Positions 1-14,188 of a DNA stretch of 64,000 nucleotides are shown here, piece after piece. Numbering within the stretch: the first letter of the stretch is position 1; every line of letters starts with the position of its first letter. The position numbers and the translations under genes were made by a program. The DNA lies in contig CM072805.1 in NCBI GenBank assembly GCA_037013495.1, positions 37,939,169 through 38,003,168 on the forward strand, in the 5' to 3' direction. The notes beneath the pieces were generated by a model. The model had not been told where the DNA came from, searched no databases, and was given only the letters and a program-made list of their open reading frames with translations. The stretch is from Hippophae tibetana. Lineage: Eukaryota > Streptophyta > Magnoliopsida > Rosales > Elaeagnaceae.

Positions 1-265
1 GTTGGAAGGCTTTTCGGAAATTCTTCAAAGTTCTGAAAAGCTTTCAAAAAGACGCAAGATCACGCTTTGCAGTAATTTTGGGAAGAAATTGTAAATTCAA
101 TGCTGGCGTTGTTTTTATTGTTTCCTTAATTTTTCAATTGCTAACACTGCTTATTCTGTTTTGCAGCTTATATATTACCTTGAAGACTTGACCAAGGATT
201 ACCTGCAGTTCTTAAATAATTCTGTATTGATAGAAAGTGATCAGCTGGATATTGTATCTTCTTAG
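1..265 (+). CDS. 3' end of an unrecognised protein-coding gene (last two exons)
   Basis: Two exons can be read that join in phase. The first runs from the window edge to 71 (frame starting at base 3) and is followed by a GTAATT donor. The second runs 167-265, after an acceptor in TTTTGCAG, and ends at TAG. Together they give about 55 residues: a basic stretch (23 residues ending RSRFA), then LIYYLEDLTKDYLQFL, then an acidic end finishing DIVSS. Both splice sites are canonical and no stop interrupts the joined frame, so this looks like the C-terminus of a real gene whose body lies outside the window. No domain is recognisable in so short a piece, and I do not know the family. Confidence 0.55.
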
Positions 266-2590
266 CTAGTTCTTCTAGCTATATATTAATTACCCTGATT
301 CCACATACCTGAATTTAAATAAATGAAATGTTTGACCTTTTGTCATTTAGTAATTTACTTTAAGGACAAGTTTTGGAGACCCGTTATACCTATAAATTTA
401 ACAACTTATTTTATTGGTGATACATTATTTATCATTAATGGTTAGATTTATTGATTAATTTCAATCGTAATCTCTATCTGATACTCACCCTTTACTTTAA
501 GTTGTTTCTGTTTGATCTTTCATGAGTATCGACTGTCAGTAAACTTGAGAATTAAGGAATCAAAATATAGGAACAAATCTAATGAAATCTCAGAGATACA
601 AAGTTCTCTTCATTTTATTATAAAGAACTCGATCTTCAATGTTCCTTGTTACATTTGCAAAGATAAGGTAGTTTTTATCATACAGAAATCACGTGAACAT
701 TACATGATTGAAACTCTAACTAATAGCTAGACATTGTTCTTGAAATAACACTTTCTTAATATTTTATTGACCTATTGAAATTACTTTTTTCCTATTTATA
801 TTTTTACCAAATACTTTCTTATCAAATTGAAATCACTTCTTTAAATAAATAGTGCATCTACTAATTAAAACTATAAATAGTGCATCTCCCATCCTCTCCC
901 TTTCTTTTTGCAATTCATTTGCACAATAATGAAGTTTCATTAAATTGACGAAAATCATTATACATGGTTCTAATTGACTTGCCCTTACAAGTTAGAACAA
1001 CCTTATTAGCTGCCTGCTTGAGATGGAGATTGTTCTTCAAAAACCCATAATGAAGATTTGGGTTTTCTTTACATCTGTAACGATAAACGGGACCAAAGAT
1101 AAATGAGGTTTTATAAAAAAAACTCATTAAATTTAAAAAATAGTCAATTATAACTCATAAATTATTGTTATATTACATTATCTCCCTTAGATATCTTGAT
1201 TCTATCAATTTATTTTGAAACATATTCTTTAAAAAATTAAAAAAATTACTTAAATTTAAATGATATTTTTATTATTTTAATAAAGTTGAAGGGAGGTTTT
1301 GTAATTCCACTTAAAAATTAATTCAAGTAAGCTGAAAGAATGTACCATAATAATTTTAATGAATTAGATGGCATTATTTTCATCCATTAAACAACTTTTG
1401 CAGACAGTATAAAATAAAAAGAAAGAAATAGGCTAAAAGATAAAAGATAGAGCTTTGATGCAAGAGATTATATTGTGAAATATGTTTAAAAGTCAAATGT
1501 AACCAGAGTTATTTAATTATGCATACTAAAGTTGTTATTTTTACTTAGTATTTGTCGTTTTTTTTTATGAATTAACAATACAAAGATAAATTAGAAATTT
1601 TAATTTTTTATCAATTATTTAGTCATTGTTATTTATTATCAAAAATAATCTATAAAAGTAATATTTTAATAACATTTCAAAAATATGATAAATAAATAAA
1701 AAATGAAAAAAATTATAATTACTAAATTACTAAAACAAAATAATAAAGAGATTAAAATTTTCATTTTAATATAAATAAGAGATCAACTTTATTCTTCCTT
1801 GCTAGGATGATAAGATAAAAGAGTGTAAGAGAATGTGAAAAAATATACTTCAATTATTTTTGTTAAATTAATTACAATAACTTGAGAATATAATTTCCTT
1901 TAGATTTGGTTTAAACTGAATGTATGGCTGAAATCCAAAAATATTAATCTTATAATATTTTAAATCATAAGTTCAAAGTTTACCATTGGAATTAGCCAGT
2001 AAATCTCAACAAGATTGCACACAACCGCATGAAATTTTCTTGTTACATGTTCTCAACGGAACACATTTTCAAAATAATGATGATAATAGTAATACTAGGG
2101 GACTCTGATGATAAATAATGCTTATATTAAGATATTTTATAGAGTTAATTATATAATATAATAACTTTGAAATAGTTTTATTTTTAATTTTTATATAAAA
2201 AAATATTTTTTAAAATATAAATTAATATATGGTTTTAATGTTATATAAAGATGAATATATGTTTTTCTTACTTTAAATTAAAAATAAAATTATTTATACA
2301 ACAGATATAAATGTTAGTATAGCATAAACAAAACTTAAATTTAAAATAATTATAGTAAAAAAGACCTTAGAGGCGACTGTCTTTCAAAATTCAAACTCGG
2401 AGATTTCCGCGGAAAATTCCGTTTGAAGTGCCTCTTCGTTCGTTTTTTCAGTGTTTTACCTTCTGCATTTGTAAAAAAAGAGAATTTTTTTTTTACATTT
2501 GTATATATTTTTAATTCTTTTGGCTATATAATTTCATACAAAAATTGGAACAATTCAAATCTCATCCTCCGCCGTCATCAATCCCACCAT
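266..2590. other. AT-rich intergenic region and RAB gene promoter
   Basis: No gene is supported here. Short open frames at 512-730 and 915-1127 have AT-driven composition and no family resemblance. The last 200 bases, which are less AT-rich from about 2370, are probably promoter and leader of the RAB gene downstream. Confidence 0.6.
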
Positions 2591-2833
2591 TGTTCTATGG
2601 TAAGTCCCCGTTGTATTTTCTACTTCTTTCTTCATTTGCTGGCAAAATGGGAGATGAATAGCATAAGAAAAACGCTCCATTGAACAAAAAGCAATAAATT
2701 TCAGTCTTGTTTCTTCTTCATTTCCTCCTTAGACCAAATGGGTATGTTTCGATTTTTGATTCTGAGTCGCTAACGCACAATTTTCTAATTTGAATAATCT
2801 GGCTCGTTTTTGGTGGCCTAGGGAGTGGAATAT

Positions 2834-4068
2834 ATGGCGTACAAGGTGGATCAAGAATACGATTACCTTTTCAAGATCGTATTGATTGGGGATTCCGGCG
2901 TCGGTAAATCAAATATACTTTCTAGGTTTACCAGAAACGAGTTTTGTTTGGAGTCCAAGTCTACGATTGGCGTCGAATTCGCCACTCGCACATTGCAGGT
3001 TGGTTCACTGTTTTCCATACTTTACAGATAAAATCTATAATTTAATTAAGTCTTTGTTGGTTTTTTTTTTTTTTGTTCAAAACCTTGTTGGGTTATTTGA
3101 TCGCCTGATTATCTTATTTTTGTTGAAGTACGTATCCAACCTACATAATATGAACACCTATAATGTGATTAGTACACTCTAATTTGTTGAAAATTTACAT
3201 AAAATTGAAAACAAGATACTTCATATACATGATAGATATCCAAAATTTTACGATTTTCGGTATCCTAAAAGATTACATGTAAAATAGCTATCAACTATGC
3301 AATTTTAATGACTTTGAGTGTCAATCATCAAATTTCCACTAATTAAACCAATCTGAATTAAGCATTTGTTCATACTTGATAGATCGAATCCATAGGAAAC
3401 AGCAGTTGAAACGAGAGAAATAAACAAGGGAAATTAATATTTTTTGCATTTGGAAGACACCAGTGGAACCCGTAGGCAAAAAGTTAGTAATTCAAGGATG
3501 TAAACCATAATCTTCAAACTCTGGAAGTGAATTTTGATTTTGGGAGTATCATTTGCAAGTGATCATATTTGTATTGACACAGGTAGAAGGAAAGACAGTC
3601 AAGGTTCAAATATGGGACACCGCTGGTCAAGAGAGGTACAGAGCCATTACAAGTGCTTACTACAGAGGTGCTGTTGGGGCACTATTGGTGTACGACATGA
3701 CCAAAAGACAAACCTTTGACAATTTAACAAGGTGGCTTCGTGAATTGAGGGATCATGCAGACTCAAGCATAGTTATAATGTTTGCTGGTAACAAATCTGA
3801 CCTCAATCATCTTAGAGTAGTCGGAACCGAAGAGGCTCAAGCTTTGGCTGAGAAAGAAGGTGTTTCGTTCCTCGAAACATCAGCACTAGAGGCCTTAAAT
3901 GTGGAGAAGGCTTTTCAGACTATTATACTCGATATTTACCATATACTAAGCAAAAAGGCCTTAGCAGCCCAAGACGCTGCTTCTACTACTGGGATTCCTC
4001 AAGGCACTGCCATTAATGTTGCCAATGTATCGAGTAACCCAAACAAGAGAAATTGTTGCTCTAATTAA
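2834..4068 (+). CDS. RABA2: RABA2-type (Rab11-like) small GTPase
   Basis: Two exons, 2834-2998 and 3583-4068, join in phase 0 to give 216 aa, the usual plant RabA length. All GTPase motifs are present: P-loop GDSGVGKS at residues 19-26, WDTAGQE at 66-72, NKSD at 125-128 and ETSAL after it. The C-terminus is CCSN, a double-cysteine geranylgeranylation signal. The segment TRTLQVEGKTV and the phrase ELRDHADS fit the RABA2 subclade better than RABA1. RABA2 proteins are known to act at the trans-Golgi network/early endosome and the cell plate. The ATG at 2834 is the first in frame with the EYDYLFK start typical of the family. A donor at 2600 (GTAAGT) and an acceptor ending at 2821 suggest a leader intron just before it; this is inferred. 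Confidence 0.96.
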
Positions 4069-7000
4069 GAACTGTGCATCTCTGAAGGGTGCTATGCATC
4101 AGATTAAATGAATATTATCTGGGGAATGATGTTTTTTGGTTAACTGCATGAGGTATTTAGTATCACCTGCCTCTTGTTTAGTACAGTTGCTTAGAGAATC
4201 GATGATGCAAAAGGGTCAAATTTCTATTCAAGTACCACCGACATATATGAATTTGAAATGAAAGTTCAGGCAGTTTTTTTCTTTTCTTTCTTTATCCCTT
4301 TTTCCTCCCCCCATATCCATTTCCATTTCCCCTTTTCTTTGATTTTATTTTTAATTGAGTTTTGAACTGGTAGGGTTATGTATAGGCAAAGTAGAAAGAT
4401 GAGAGAGGCGATTGGTATAGCTTGCACAATATCAGTACTTTCCCTCTTCTTTGTTCTTACGAGACCATTTATATTTATTGTTTTTTTGGGTTATTTTACA
4501 ATAAACATTTCTTATGATAATTTGATGCCGCAAAGCGTAAATTAGTCACATCGTTTTTAAACTTGAGAGTGTAATATAGTGTAAATAAGTATTAATGTAT
4601 ATTTAATAACATTGTATATATATATACTAATATATATCTATATTTAGTTACTTACGTATCTAGTTATTTGTAATTCTTATATAAAGATAGCAATATTCAT
4701 TTGTATTGCATAATAGAATACAATTATTAAGTATTTTTAACATTGTTGAATATGAAATAATATATATGAAAGTTGATATACATTAATAATAAACGTTATC
4801 GGTACGTAATATTATTTTTATTTATTTTCTATTTAGTTATTTTTATTGTAATTAGGTGAACTTTAAAAGTAGTAATCATATTTTTTTTAAAATTTATCTT
4901 ATTTTTTACATATGTTAACAAGTATAAAGATTGTTAAAGCTTCATCGCTCACAAACCATATTATGCTTTCGAAAAGTTTTATGGATCATGTATTGAATGC
5001 ATGTTTGAATGAGCTCTATTTTTAAACGTGTTCAATTTTGTATATAAATCAAAATTAAAAAATAGTGTCAATTATATTATAATATTTTCTTTCATAATTT
5101 AAGTATGCTTTGATAATTATATATTTATATATCTACATTATAGATAAAAATTTAAATCATATTTAGAATTTTTGAAGATAAATATTATATTATTTTAAAA
5201 TAAACATAAATATTCCCCTTTGTATTTAAAATTTAGAAACAAAAAGAAAAATTAAACAAAGCAACTTAAATAGAAAGACTTACAAAATATCAAGATTGTA
5301 TTGTCCTAATATATACATGTCGTTTTTATGTTTTTATTTAGAACCTATTAAAAAATTATTATGCACATGTTAAATAAATTTTCAAAACTCACAGATTTTA
5401 ATTAATAATGTTTATTATATTAATTTTTTATGAATATTTATAATAATAGGTCACTACTTGATTTAAAATTTATAGTCATTAATAAATTTATTTTCACAAT
5501 TAATTTAAAAACTCAAATAAATTAATTTTGTACTTTTTGTTTGAATTATGTTATATAAATCAATCAAGAAAAATTAATAAATATAAAACAATACACACTA
5601 CACACACATATTTATTCAGGATTTTAAATAGTTCACAGGGGTTACAAGTGTTGAAGTAAAATCATAACCAATCCAATCTGGTATGTCCTTGGAGGATGAA
5701 AACTTAACCAAGATGATGTAGAATAAAAAAATGAATATAGTGTATATATATATTTAATAATAAAAATGAATAATTTTTAAAAATATAAACACATATATAT
5801 AAAATTAGAATAATTATATAATTAAATTTTATACATATTATTATCAAATCTTCAAAAAATTGAATAAATTTATTTTAACCTGATATCACTAGCTTCTCAA
5901 ATCAACTAAGGAATCGATAATTTTTTCGATAATCACCGTTATTAATCTTATTGAAATTTTGACAACCATTATTGTTTATTTTATTGGAACTTTTGCTATC
6001 ACTACTGATAACGAATATGTAAATTTTTAGAATGTTTTCTTCGTATTTTATATAGTTTACAAAATAATTATATACTTTTATAACATTTTTATAATGCATA
6101 TAAAATTATGTATTATTTATAAAATAATCTTTAAACATGAAAATATTACTATCAAGTAATATTTTTAATTAAAAACTCATTTATCTTAAAATTTATTTTT
6201 GTAAAATTTACATAATTATATACATATTATAGAATAACTCTAAAACATAAAATTATTTATGTTAAATAATATATATAATTTGAAATTTTTTTATTAAAAA
6301 AATTATTTTTAATTTAATGTGATAATTTTATATAAATCAATATAAATTTTACAAAATTATGTAAAATTTACACACGATTTAATATATATATTAAATTATA
6401 TCTTTTAAATAATAAATATATTACTTTTATTATTTTCAATATTAAATATAAATATTTATTATACTCATCTTATTAAGATATTACTAAATTGAACCACAAT
6501 TATATTGTTTAAATATTCATAGGTGGGCCAACGTGAGCAAATTTAGTAACACTCTTCACCAAAATAGGGCATATTCATAGGTGATTAAATTCATAACTTA
6601 TCTTCATCACGTTTTATTTGAGGCCAATTTTAAATATTTTTTTTTGAAAAACTCCAATTATATAAAGGCACATAGATATTTTTAATGATTTCGTACATTG
6701 AGAATATCTAATTTAAAATTTGATGAGATATATTTTTAACTTTCATTGTCGTTCCATTCTTCAAAAAAATTGACCTTTTCTTACCTTCTCCCACAACACC
6801 TTATCGTAATTTTTCTTTACTTTATTTTCCCAATTTATTTGAATATTATTGCATGATACACATTAAGTAACGTTTTAATCATTTGTTAAATATAAAATAA
6901 TTTAAATATTAAATAATAACATAATTATAATATCGATTAATAATAATTATTATTTTTGTTTTTCTTTTCCTTGAAAATAATTTAAAATATTTTCGGTTAG

Positions 7001-7159
7001 ATCGTAATCCCACGATCAAAGCCAAAGTTCAAAAATGAGAAAGTCTCAATAGCACACCGGGAGAGAAAAGGAACGAAAATTCCCTTTTGAATTTTCTTCA
7101 TTCTTTGGATTTCTAGGGTTTGTTATTGACGTCTAAGCCGAGGATCAAAATATAATCTT
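4069..7159. other. AT-rich intergenic region
   Basis: The first 400 bases are the RAB 3' untranslated region and downstream flank. The remainder, to about 7000, is very AT-rich with no supportable gene or RNA. The final 150 bases are likely the phosphatase promoter and leader. Confidence 0.6.
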
Positions 7160-9463
<2,304 letters not shown>

Positions 9464-12135
9464 TTTTGCAATATTACTGCTCCCTAGTTATCCGAGGTCA
9501 GATGATTATTATTGTTATTAATTCCCTTACAATGTCATATCGACTGATCTTATTTGATATTTGTTTGTTTCTCGAGGCTTATTTATTTATGACAGAGGGT
9601 GCTTATTGCAACCATTTTCTCAAAAACAATGCCCTTAAGGTTGATATATTTTTGAATTGATGATAGTCCTGTTTGGATTTATCCGATTTAACTTCCAAGA
9701 AAAGTTGTTTTTTCCTTTCTAAAAATCCAAGAGAGCTATATGTGGCATGCATGGGTATCTGAGTGCGTAATCATATATTTCAATTTGGCTACCAAAAAGG
9801 TTTTTGGTTGCTTACCTTTGATTATAAACGGTATCATTTAGTCTCCTAGTTATGGAAAATAGTTCAATTAAGGTAAACTACATTATTTTAAATTTTTTTA
9901 TTAAATTTTTTATTTTATGTCAAATAATGAAACACTGAAAATACAAATATTTAATAATAGTAAATTGACAACTAATATTTAACTACATTCTTACGGTTTC
10001 TGAAGGTGAGTCAAGAGTGTAAGCTCCCTGAGGGAAATGTCTCCCTCGAAGGAAGGTTAGAAGTTGGTAGGAAATCAACTCTCTTAAAAAGAATCAACAT
10101 TGTTTTTATATATATCACTCACCCACAAGTATTAGCTTTATGTACCATGCAAGTCAATACTTGTCATTCAATAATTGAGATTATTGAACCTTAAAAACAA
10201 GACCTCATACTCTGATATCATGTTAGAAGTTGTTGGATATCAATTCTCCCAAAATACTTAAACCATTGAGAGAATTACCAACATTTATTTTTATACATCT
10301 ATCAATTTTTATATTTTCATTTCCTCTATTTTTGTTACTATTCTTGTTTTAGTTATTCCTAAACAAATTCCCGCAGGCAACACATTGGCTTTGTCCGGAA
10401 AATGGGCTAAAAAAAGGAGTGAAAGTTTTATGCTTGGAAAGAGACCTCACAAGTCAGGTGATGGAAATACACGACACGAGTAGAACAGGCCACAGTGCAT
10501 AAGATTATTTATGTTTCATTCCTTTGCCATTATTGTTATCTTGGTAGTTATTTTGCAATGTGTATAGATATTTGGAAAGTTGTAGTTATGCTCTCGTTCA
10601 CAAGCTAAAATCATTGGATTACTTGTATTTTGAACTTGGATTTATGCGAGTTGATGATTGTTTTGTTTGTCTTGTGACCTTCTGTTTTTCGACATTATGA
10701 TTGAGTGTTTGTCTATTTTCTCTCTTTGCCTATTTCATTTGTGTTTGGAGGTGATATAGTCCGATATTGTTTCATAAGAACATACGATTTCAAACCACTA
10801 TTTTTGCATGCTGTTTGGGAAATTGGACTGGATGTCGTTAAGTCGGGGAGTTTCGGTGTAAAGAGGAGTATGAGTTGCAGAGTCTAATAAAAAATTTATT
10901 TTTAAGCAATTTTTTTTATTTCCATACAAATACGTTGTTTTTTTTAAATAAACATTTACATATTCATACACCAAATAGCAAAAGCTGTTGCACTGACTAC
11001 TAGACAAATGACTGCTGGATATGTGTTGTATGACAAAAATATACTACATTTATAAATTGAGTTATTTTTTTCTTTCTTTGGTTGAATGATTTGATTAATG
11101 GAATGTTGTTCTCAAGTTTTACTGCGAATGGGTTGCTAAGAAAAACTTGAACGAATATGGTCGCATGCTACCCCAAAATTTGTCTTCCAGTTTCACTTGA
11201 AAAGTGGAAAACTGGGAGTTGTTGAGGCTGCCTTTTTCTCTTGTATTGTGAAAACTTTTTCTTATTTTTTATTTTTTTAACAAAGGTTTATTTCCATTTG
11301 ATTAATCGGTGGGTTTGCATAGTAATAAATGTATATCACAAATTTAATAAAATGAAATGGCAGATTGTAATTAGATTTTATTATTTAATTCATGTTATTA
11401 ATTATAAATAATGTATTGTCATGATATATTATAAATTTGTGACAAATATACTATTTCATATATAATACATAGTAGATGATTCATGAAGATAATGTTAATT
11501 AAATTAATTAATATTTACTTATATTAAATTTGTTATTATGACGGGCGTCTAAATTTTATTTTAATTTTGAATATTAATATATTATTTGGAAAAATCTTCA
11601 AAATATATTGTTGTATTTGTATTTTAAGACTTGAATATGAATTAATTATCAATTTTCTCTTCAATATATGGACTGTATCTCAATTAATATCTGTCTCAAC
11701 TTTTAATCCTTTGGTCAATTCTAGGCTTCTTTTTCCTCTGTATCATCTCTTGATCAATTGCACCAATCTTCTGGTACTACCAAGTTCTATTTAATTTAGT
11801 TCATATATAATATTTTTAATTATTAAATTATTAATATTGTATCTAATTTCATGTAAGATCACTTTTTTTTACAAAACAAATACTATTTTTAAATTTATAT
11901 AAAGATTAAATAATACAGGGACATTGTTGTATTCTATTAAGATAAACAACACTTTAAATATGGGAGTGATATAGAATGATTGTACATATCGATTGAACAA
12001 CTTTCTAGGATAATTTAACAAAAAGTTTATACTATTTTCACCATTCATGTTATTTTTTGCTACTCTAAAAGGAAAAAAAATGTCTTTCCTTTCAAAATAT
12101 TATTTATTTTATAAAATATTATCATCAGTAAGGGT
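9464..12135. other. PP1 3' flank and intergenic region with a retroelement scrap
   Basis: After the PP1 stop there is probable 3' UTR, then AT-rich DNA. Around 10052-10330 are two diverged copies of a motif starting GTTAGAAGTTG. The second (from 10221) is directly preceded by CTCTGATATCA, the complement of a tRNA-iMet primer-binding site, so this looks like the edge of a minus-strand LTR retroelement. A small inverted repeat built around TAAATTTGTGA lies at about 11330-11450. No gene is supported. Confidence 0.5.
10210..10330 (-). mobile_element. Possible LTR-retroelement remnant (PBS plus LTR edge)
   Basis: The bases 10210-10220 read, on the minus strand, as a degenerate TGATATCAGAG primer-binding site. 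They abut TGTTAGAAG, a plausible LTR terminus, at 10221. The opposite LTR end and any coding region are not visible, so this is only a fragment. Confidence 0.35.
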
Positions 12136-12209
12136 GTCTGGGTGGTGTAGTTGGTTATCACATTAGTCTCACACACTAAAGGTCCCCGGTTCGAACCCGG
12201 GCTCAGACA
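12136..12209 (+). tRNA. tRNA-Val (anticodon CAC)
   Basis: The 74-nt sequence folds into a full cloverleaf. The acceptor stem GTCTGGG pairs with CTCAGAC (one G-T pair). The anticodon stem TTAGT/ACTAA encloses the loop CTCACAC with anticodon CAC at 12170-12172. The T arm is CCCGG-TTCGAAC-CCGGG, and the discriminator base is A. It reads GUG valine codons. There is no intron and no encoded CCA, as expected for a plant nuclear tRNA. The internal A box (TGGTGTAGTTGG) and B box (GGTTCGAAC) are intact, and a T run follows at 12215. Confidence 0.96.
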
Positions 12210-12214
12210 ATGAC

Positions 12215-12220
12215 TTTTTT
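12215..12220 (+). terminator. RNA polymerase III T-run terminator of tRNA-Val
   Basis: Six consecutive T residues begin six bases after the tRNA 3' end, the normal position and form of a Pol III stop signal. Confidence 0.85.
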
Positions 12221-13131
12221 GTTTTGACTTGCTCGCGCCAAGGTGAATCATTATTATATTCAGGCTTTGAGACTTTTTGTCGCCATCCCTCAAGCTATTT
12301 GCCTGGTATGTATCGGTTGATTATTATCCATGGTCACTGCATTTTACATTTCTGAATTTACTTCGTCTACGGTATAATCAACATACTCTTATCTGATTCA
12401 AATGCCTGATTCTGTCCAATTTGGTAATTAAGTGGTCTATTAGGATCTAGAGATAGAAGTTAATCAGCTTTCGGGTTTGTGCTCTGAGAAGAATGAGGGA
12501 GAGGTTAGGAATGAAATTAATCAAATTATAAATTTTTCTGTTTGGTTCTGAAGAATATGATTGCCTTTTCTTTTGGTGGTTTTAGGTTTTTGTTTTTGGG
12601 GTAGCATGATTGAATGTAACTTTGGTGGATGGGTTCGTCAGTTTGGTGTTTTATTTAATCTGTTTACGGATTTGAGCAACTACATTCCATTGTTTGAATC
12701 AGTTATTCAATTATTCAATTATTTGATATTTTGCTTTTTCATCTCCCTATTGGATTAATCACTTTCTAGAGATCGTGCAAAGCTTGTTGCAGCTTTCAGT
12801 TTCACCGTTTTCCAACTTAGATGCAAAACCAAAGGAGCCAAAACATAAATTCTACAGTTGTAGAATACTAGTTTGAAATCTCTTTAATCATGCAGTTGGG
12901 AACAATGTCTCAATTTTCCCATTTGGAAAAGGATTAAAATGTCCTTATAATAAAGAGATTTAAAATGTCGCTACTGCCATTTATGTATACAATTACTGTC
13001 CTGCTTTTAAAGAAAGATTCTAAGTTTTTTTTCACGTTTATTGTTTGTTAATTTATATGAATATATTGGCTATTTTGTTGAATGTTAATTTTGTCCATAA
13101 ATGTCATCCATATTTCTTTTTGGTGGCCAAA
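12221..13131. other. Intergenic region upstream of the YIPF pseudogene
   Basis: Moderately AT-rich DNA without a supportable gene. It probably holds the former promoter and leader of the pseudogene that follows, but I see no clear first-exon ATG. Confidence 0.45.
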
Positions 13132-13440
13132 CTGGCCGTTGTCAATGACGATAAAGAAATTAGTACAGCAAATTATGAAGGTACGAAGTCAATCTATAGT
13201 TTATCTGCGGACTCATGCTTGTTTTTTGTGACTTGTGTTACATTTTTCTCTACAAGTGAGTTGTTTCTTACTCTAAATACTTATGCACAGTTCCTAAAAG
13301 CTAACATGCAAACATTTCCACCTGCAAATGGGGGAGACAAGAGAAAGGGTAGTTATCAGACTATGGGAAGTTAAAGCGGTATTATATTTATCCCTAATTA
13401 CCATATCTTGATAACTTTAGCGAGTTCTTTTCTCAGGGAA

Positions 13441-14083
13441 TTTTTTATGCTAGGGAAGAATGGGTGCTTTTGGGGTTCCTAGTTACCATAGATAGAAGTT
13501 GTCAAGAATTTGGTAAAAAAATAAAAAATAAAATATCTGTTTGGGATGAAAGCACAAAACTAATTGCCGATAATGAAAGACGTGCAGATATTTGGCATTT
13601 GTTATCACACCCTCCCCTTCTATCTCTTAATCAAAGATTAGAGTTAGAATCTACTTTTTCAAGAGATATAGAGAGCTTTTTATCACAGCCTAAGTTTCTA
13701 TAGACCCACGTTATTCAGAGATGTAAATCTGCACTAGATACTGTAGCCTCGATCTCTTTGTTTTTATGCTCTCTTGTTCAGAGATAAATATTTTTCCAAA
13801 GGAATACGTGTGTTAGCTTATAGAATTGACGGTAGTTATGATTTGCTCTGTTACTAAATTTGATGAATTCATAAGTCTGGTTTCTACTTATGCCTGTGAA
13901 TTCAAATTGAAGTTTAGAGTGAGTATATCATGTAACTGTGGAAGGACATCGGGATGTATCATATCTTCTATTCTTAATAGTGCTAGTAGACATGAAGCTG
14001 CCATTTTCATAGTGAAACCTGAGGTTTTTACCCCCTCTATGTCTATTGATTTTTATTGGGGGACTCTATTGCCAAAGCAATAA
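13441..14083 (+). other. Unrecognised coding-like insert inside the YIPF pseudogene intron
   Basis: One open frame (about 13437-13703) encodes roughly 88 residues without an ATG at its start, including SVWDESTKLIADNERRADIW and SFLSQPKFL. A second (13826-14083) includes CNCGRTSGCIISSILNSASR and ends LLPKQ just inside an inverted repeat. The segment is less AT-rich than the surrounding introns and has protein-like residue composition, but neither frame resembles a family I can name, nor does either continue the Yip1 protein. It may be a fragment of another gene or element inserted between the second and third exon relics. Confidence that it ever coded protein is modest. Confidence 0.35.
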
Positions 14084-14188
14084 ATACTGCTGTGAGAGAA
14101 AAAATTCTATTTTTAGAAGTATATATATCTTAAAATAGACATTATTTCTAAAAATAGAAATTTTGCTTTGACAATACTATTTATTGCT
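14076..14188. repeat. Inverted repeat / foldback hairpin
   Basis: The arms at 14076-14120 and 14144-14188 are 45 nt each and about 82% complementary. They share AGCAATAAATA at the outer end and TTCTATTTTTAGAA at the inner end, around a 23-nt AT-rich loop. The left arm overlaps the end of the unexplained open frame. It could be a MITE or one terminus of the insert. Confidence 0.7.

Noticed and set aside
2423..2683. 86-codon open frame before the RAB gene
   Set aside because: It lies in the probable leader of the RAB gene, crosses a good splice donor at 2600, and its hydrophobic composition comes from T-rich DNA.
13464..13703. Possible plastid atpB-like fragment (FLSQP end)
   Set aside because: Only five residues recall ATP synthase beta. 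The rest of the frame does not align with any plastid protein I can recall, so no organelle origin is claimed.
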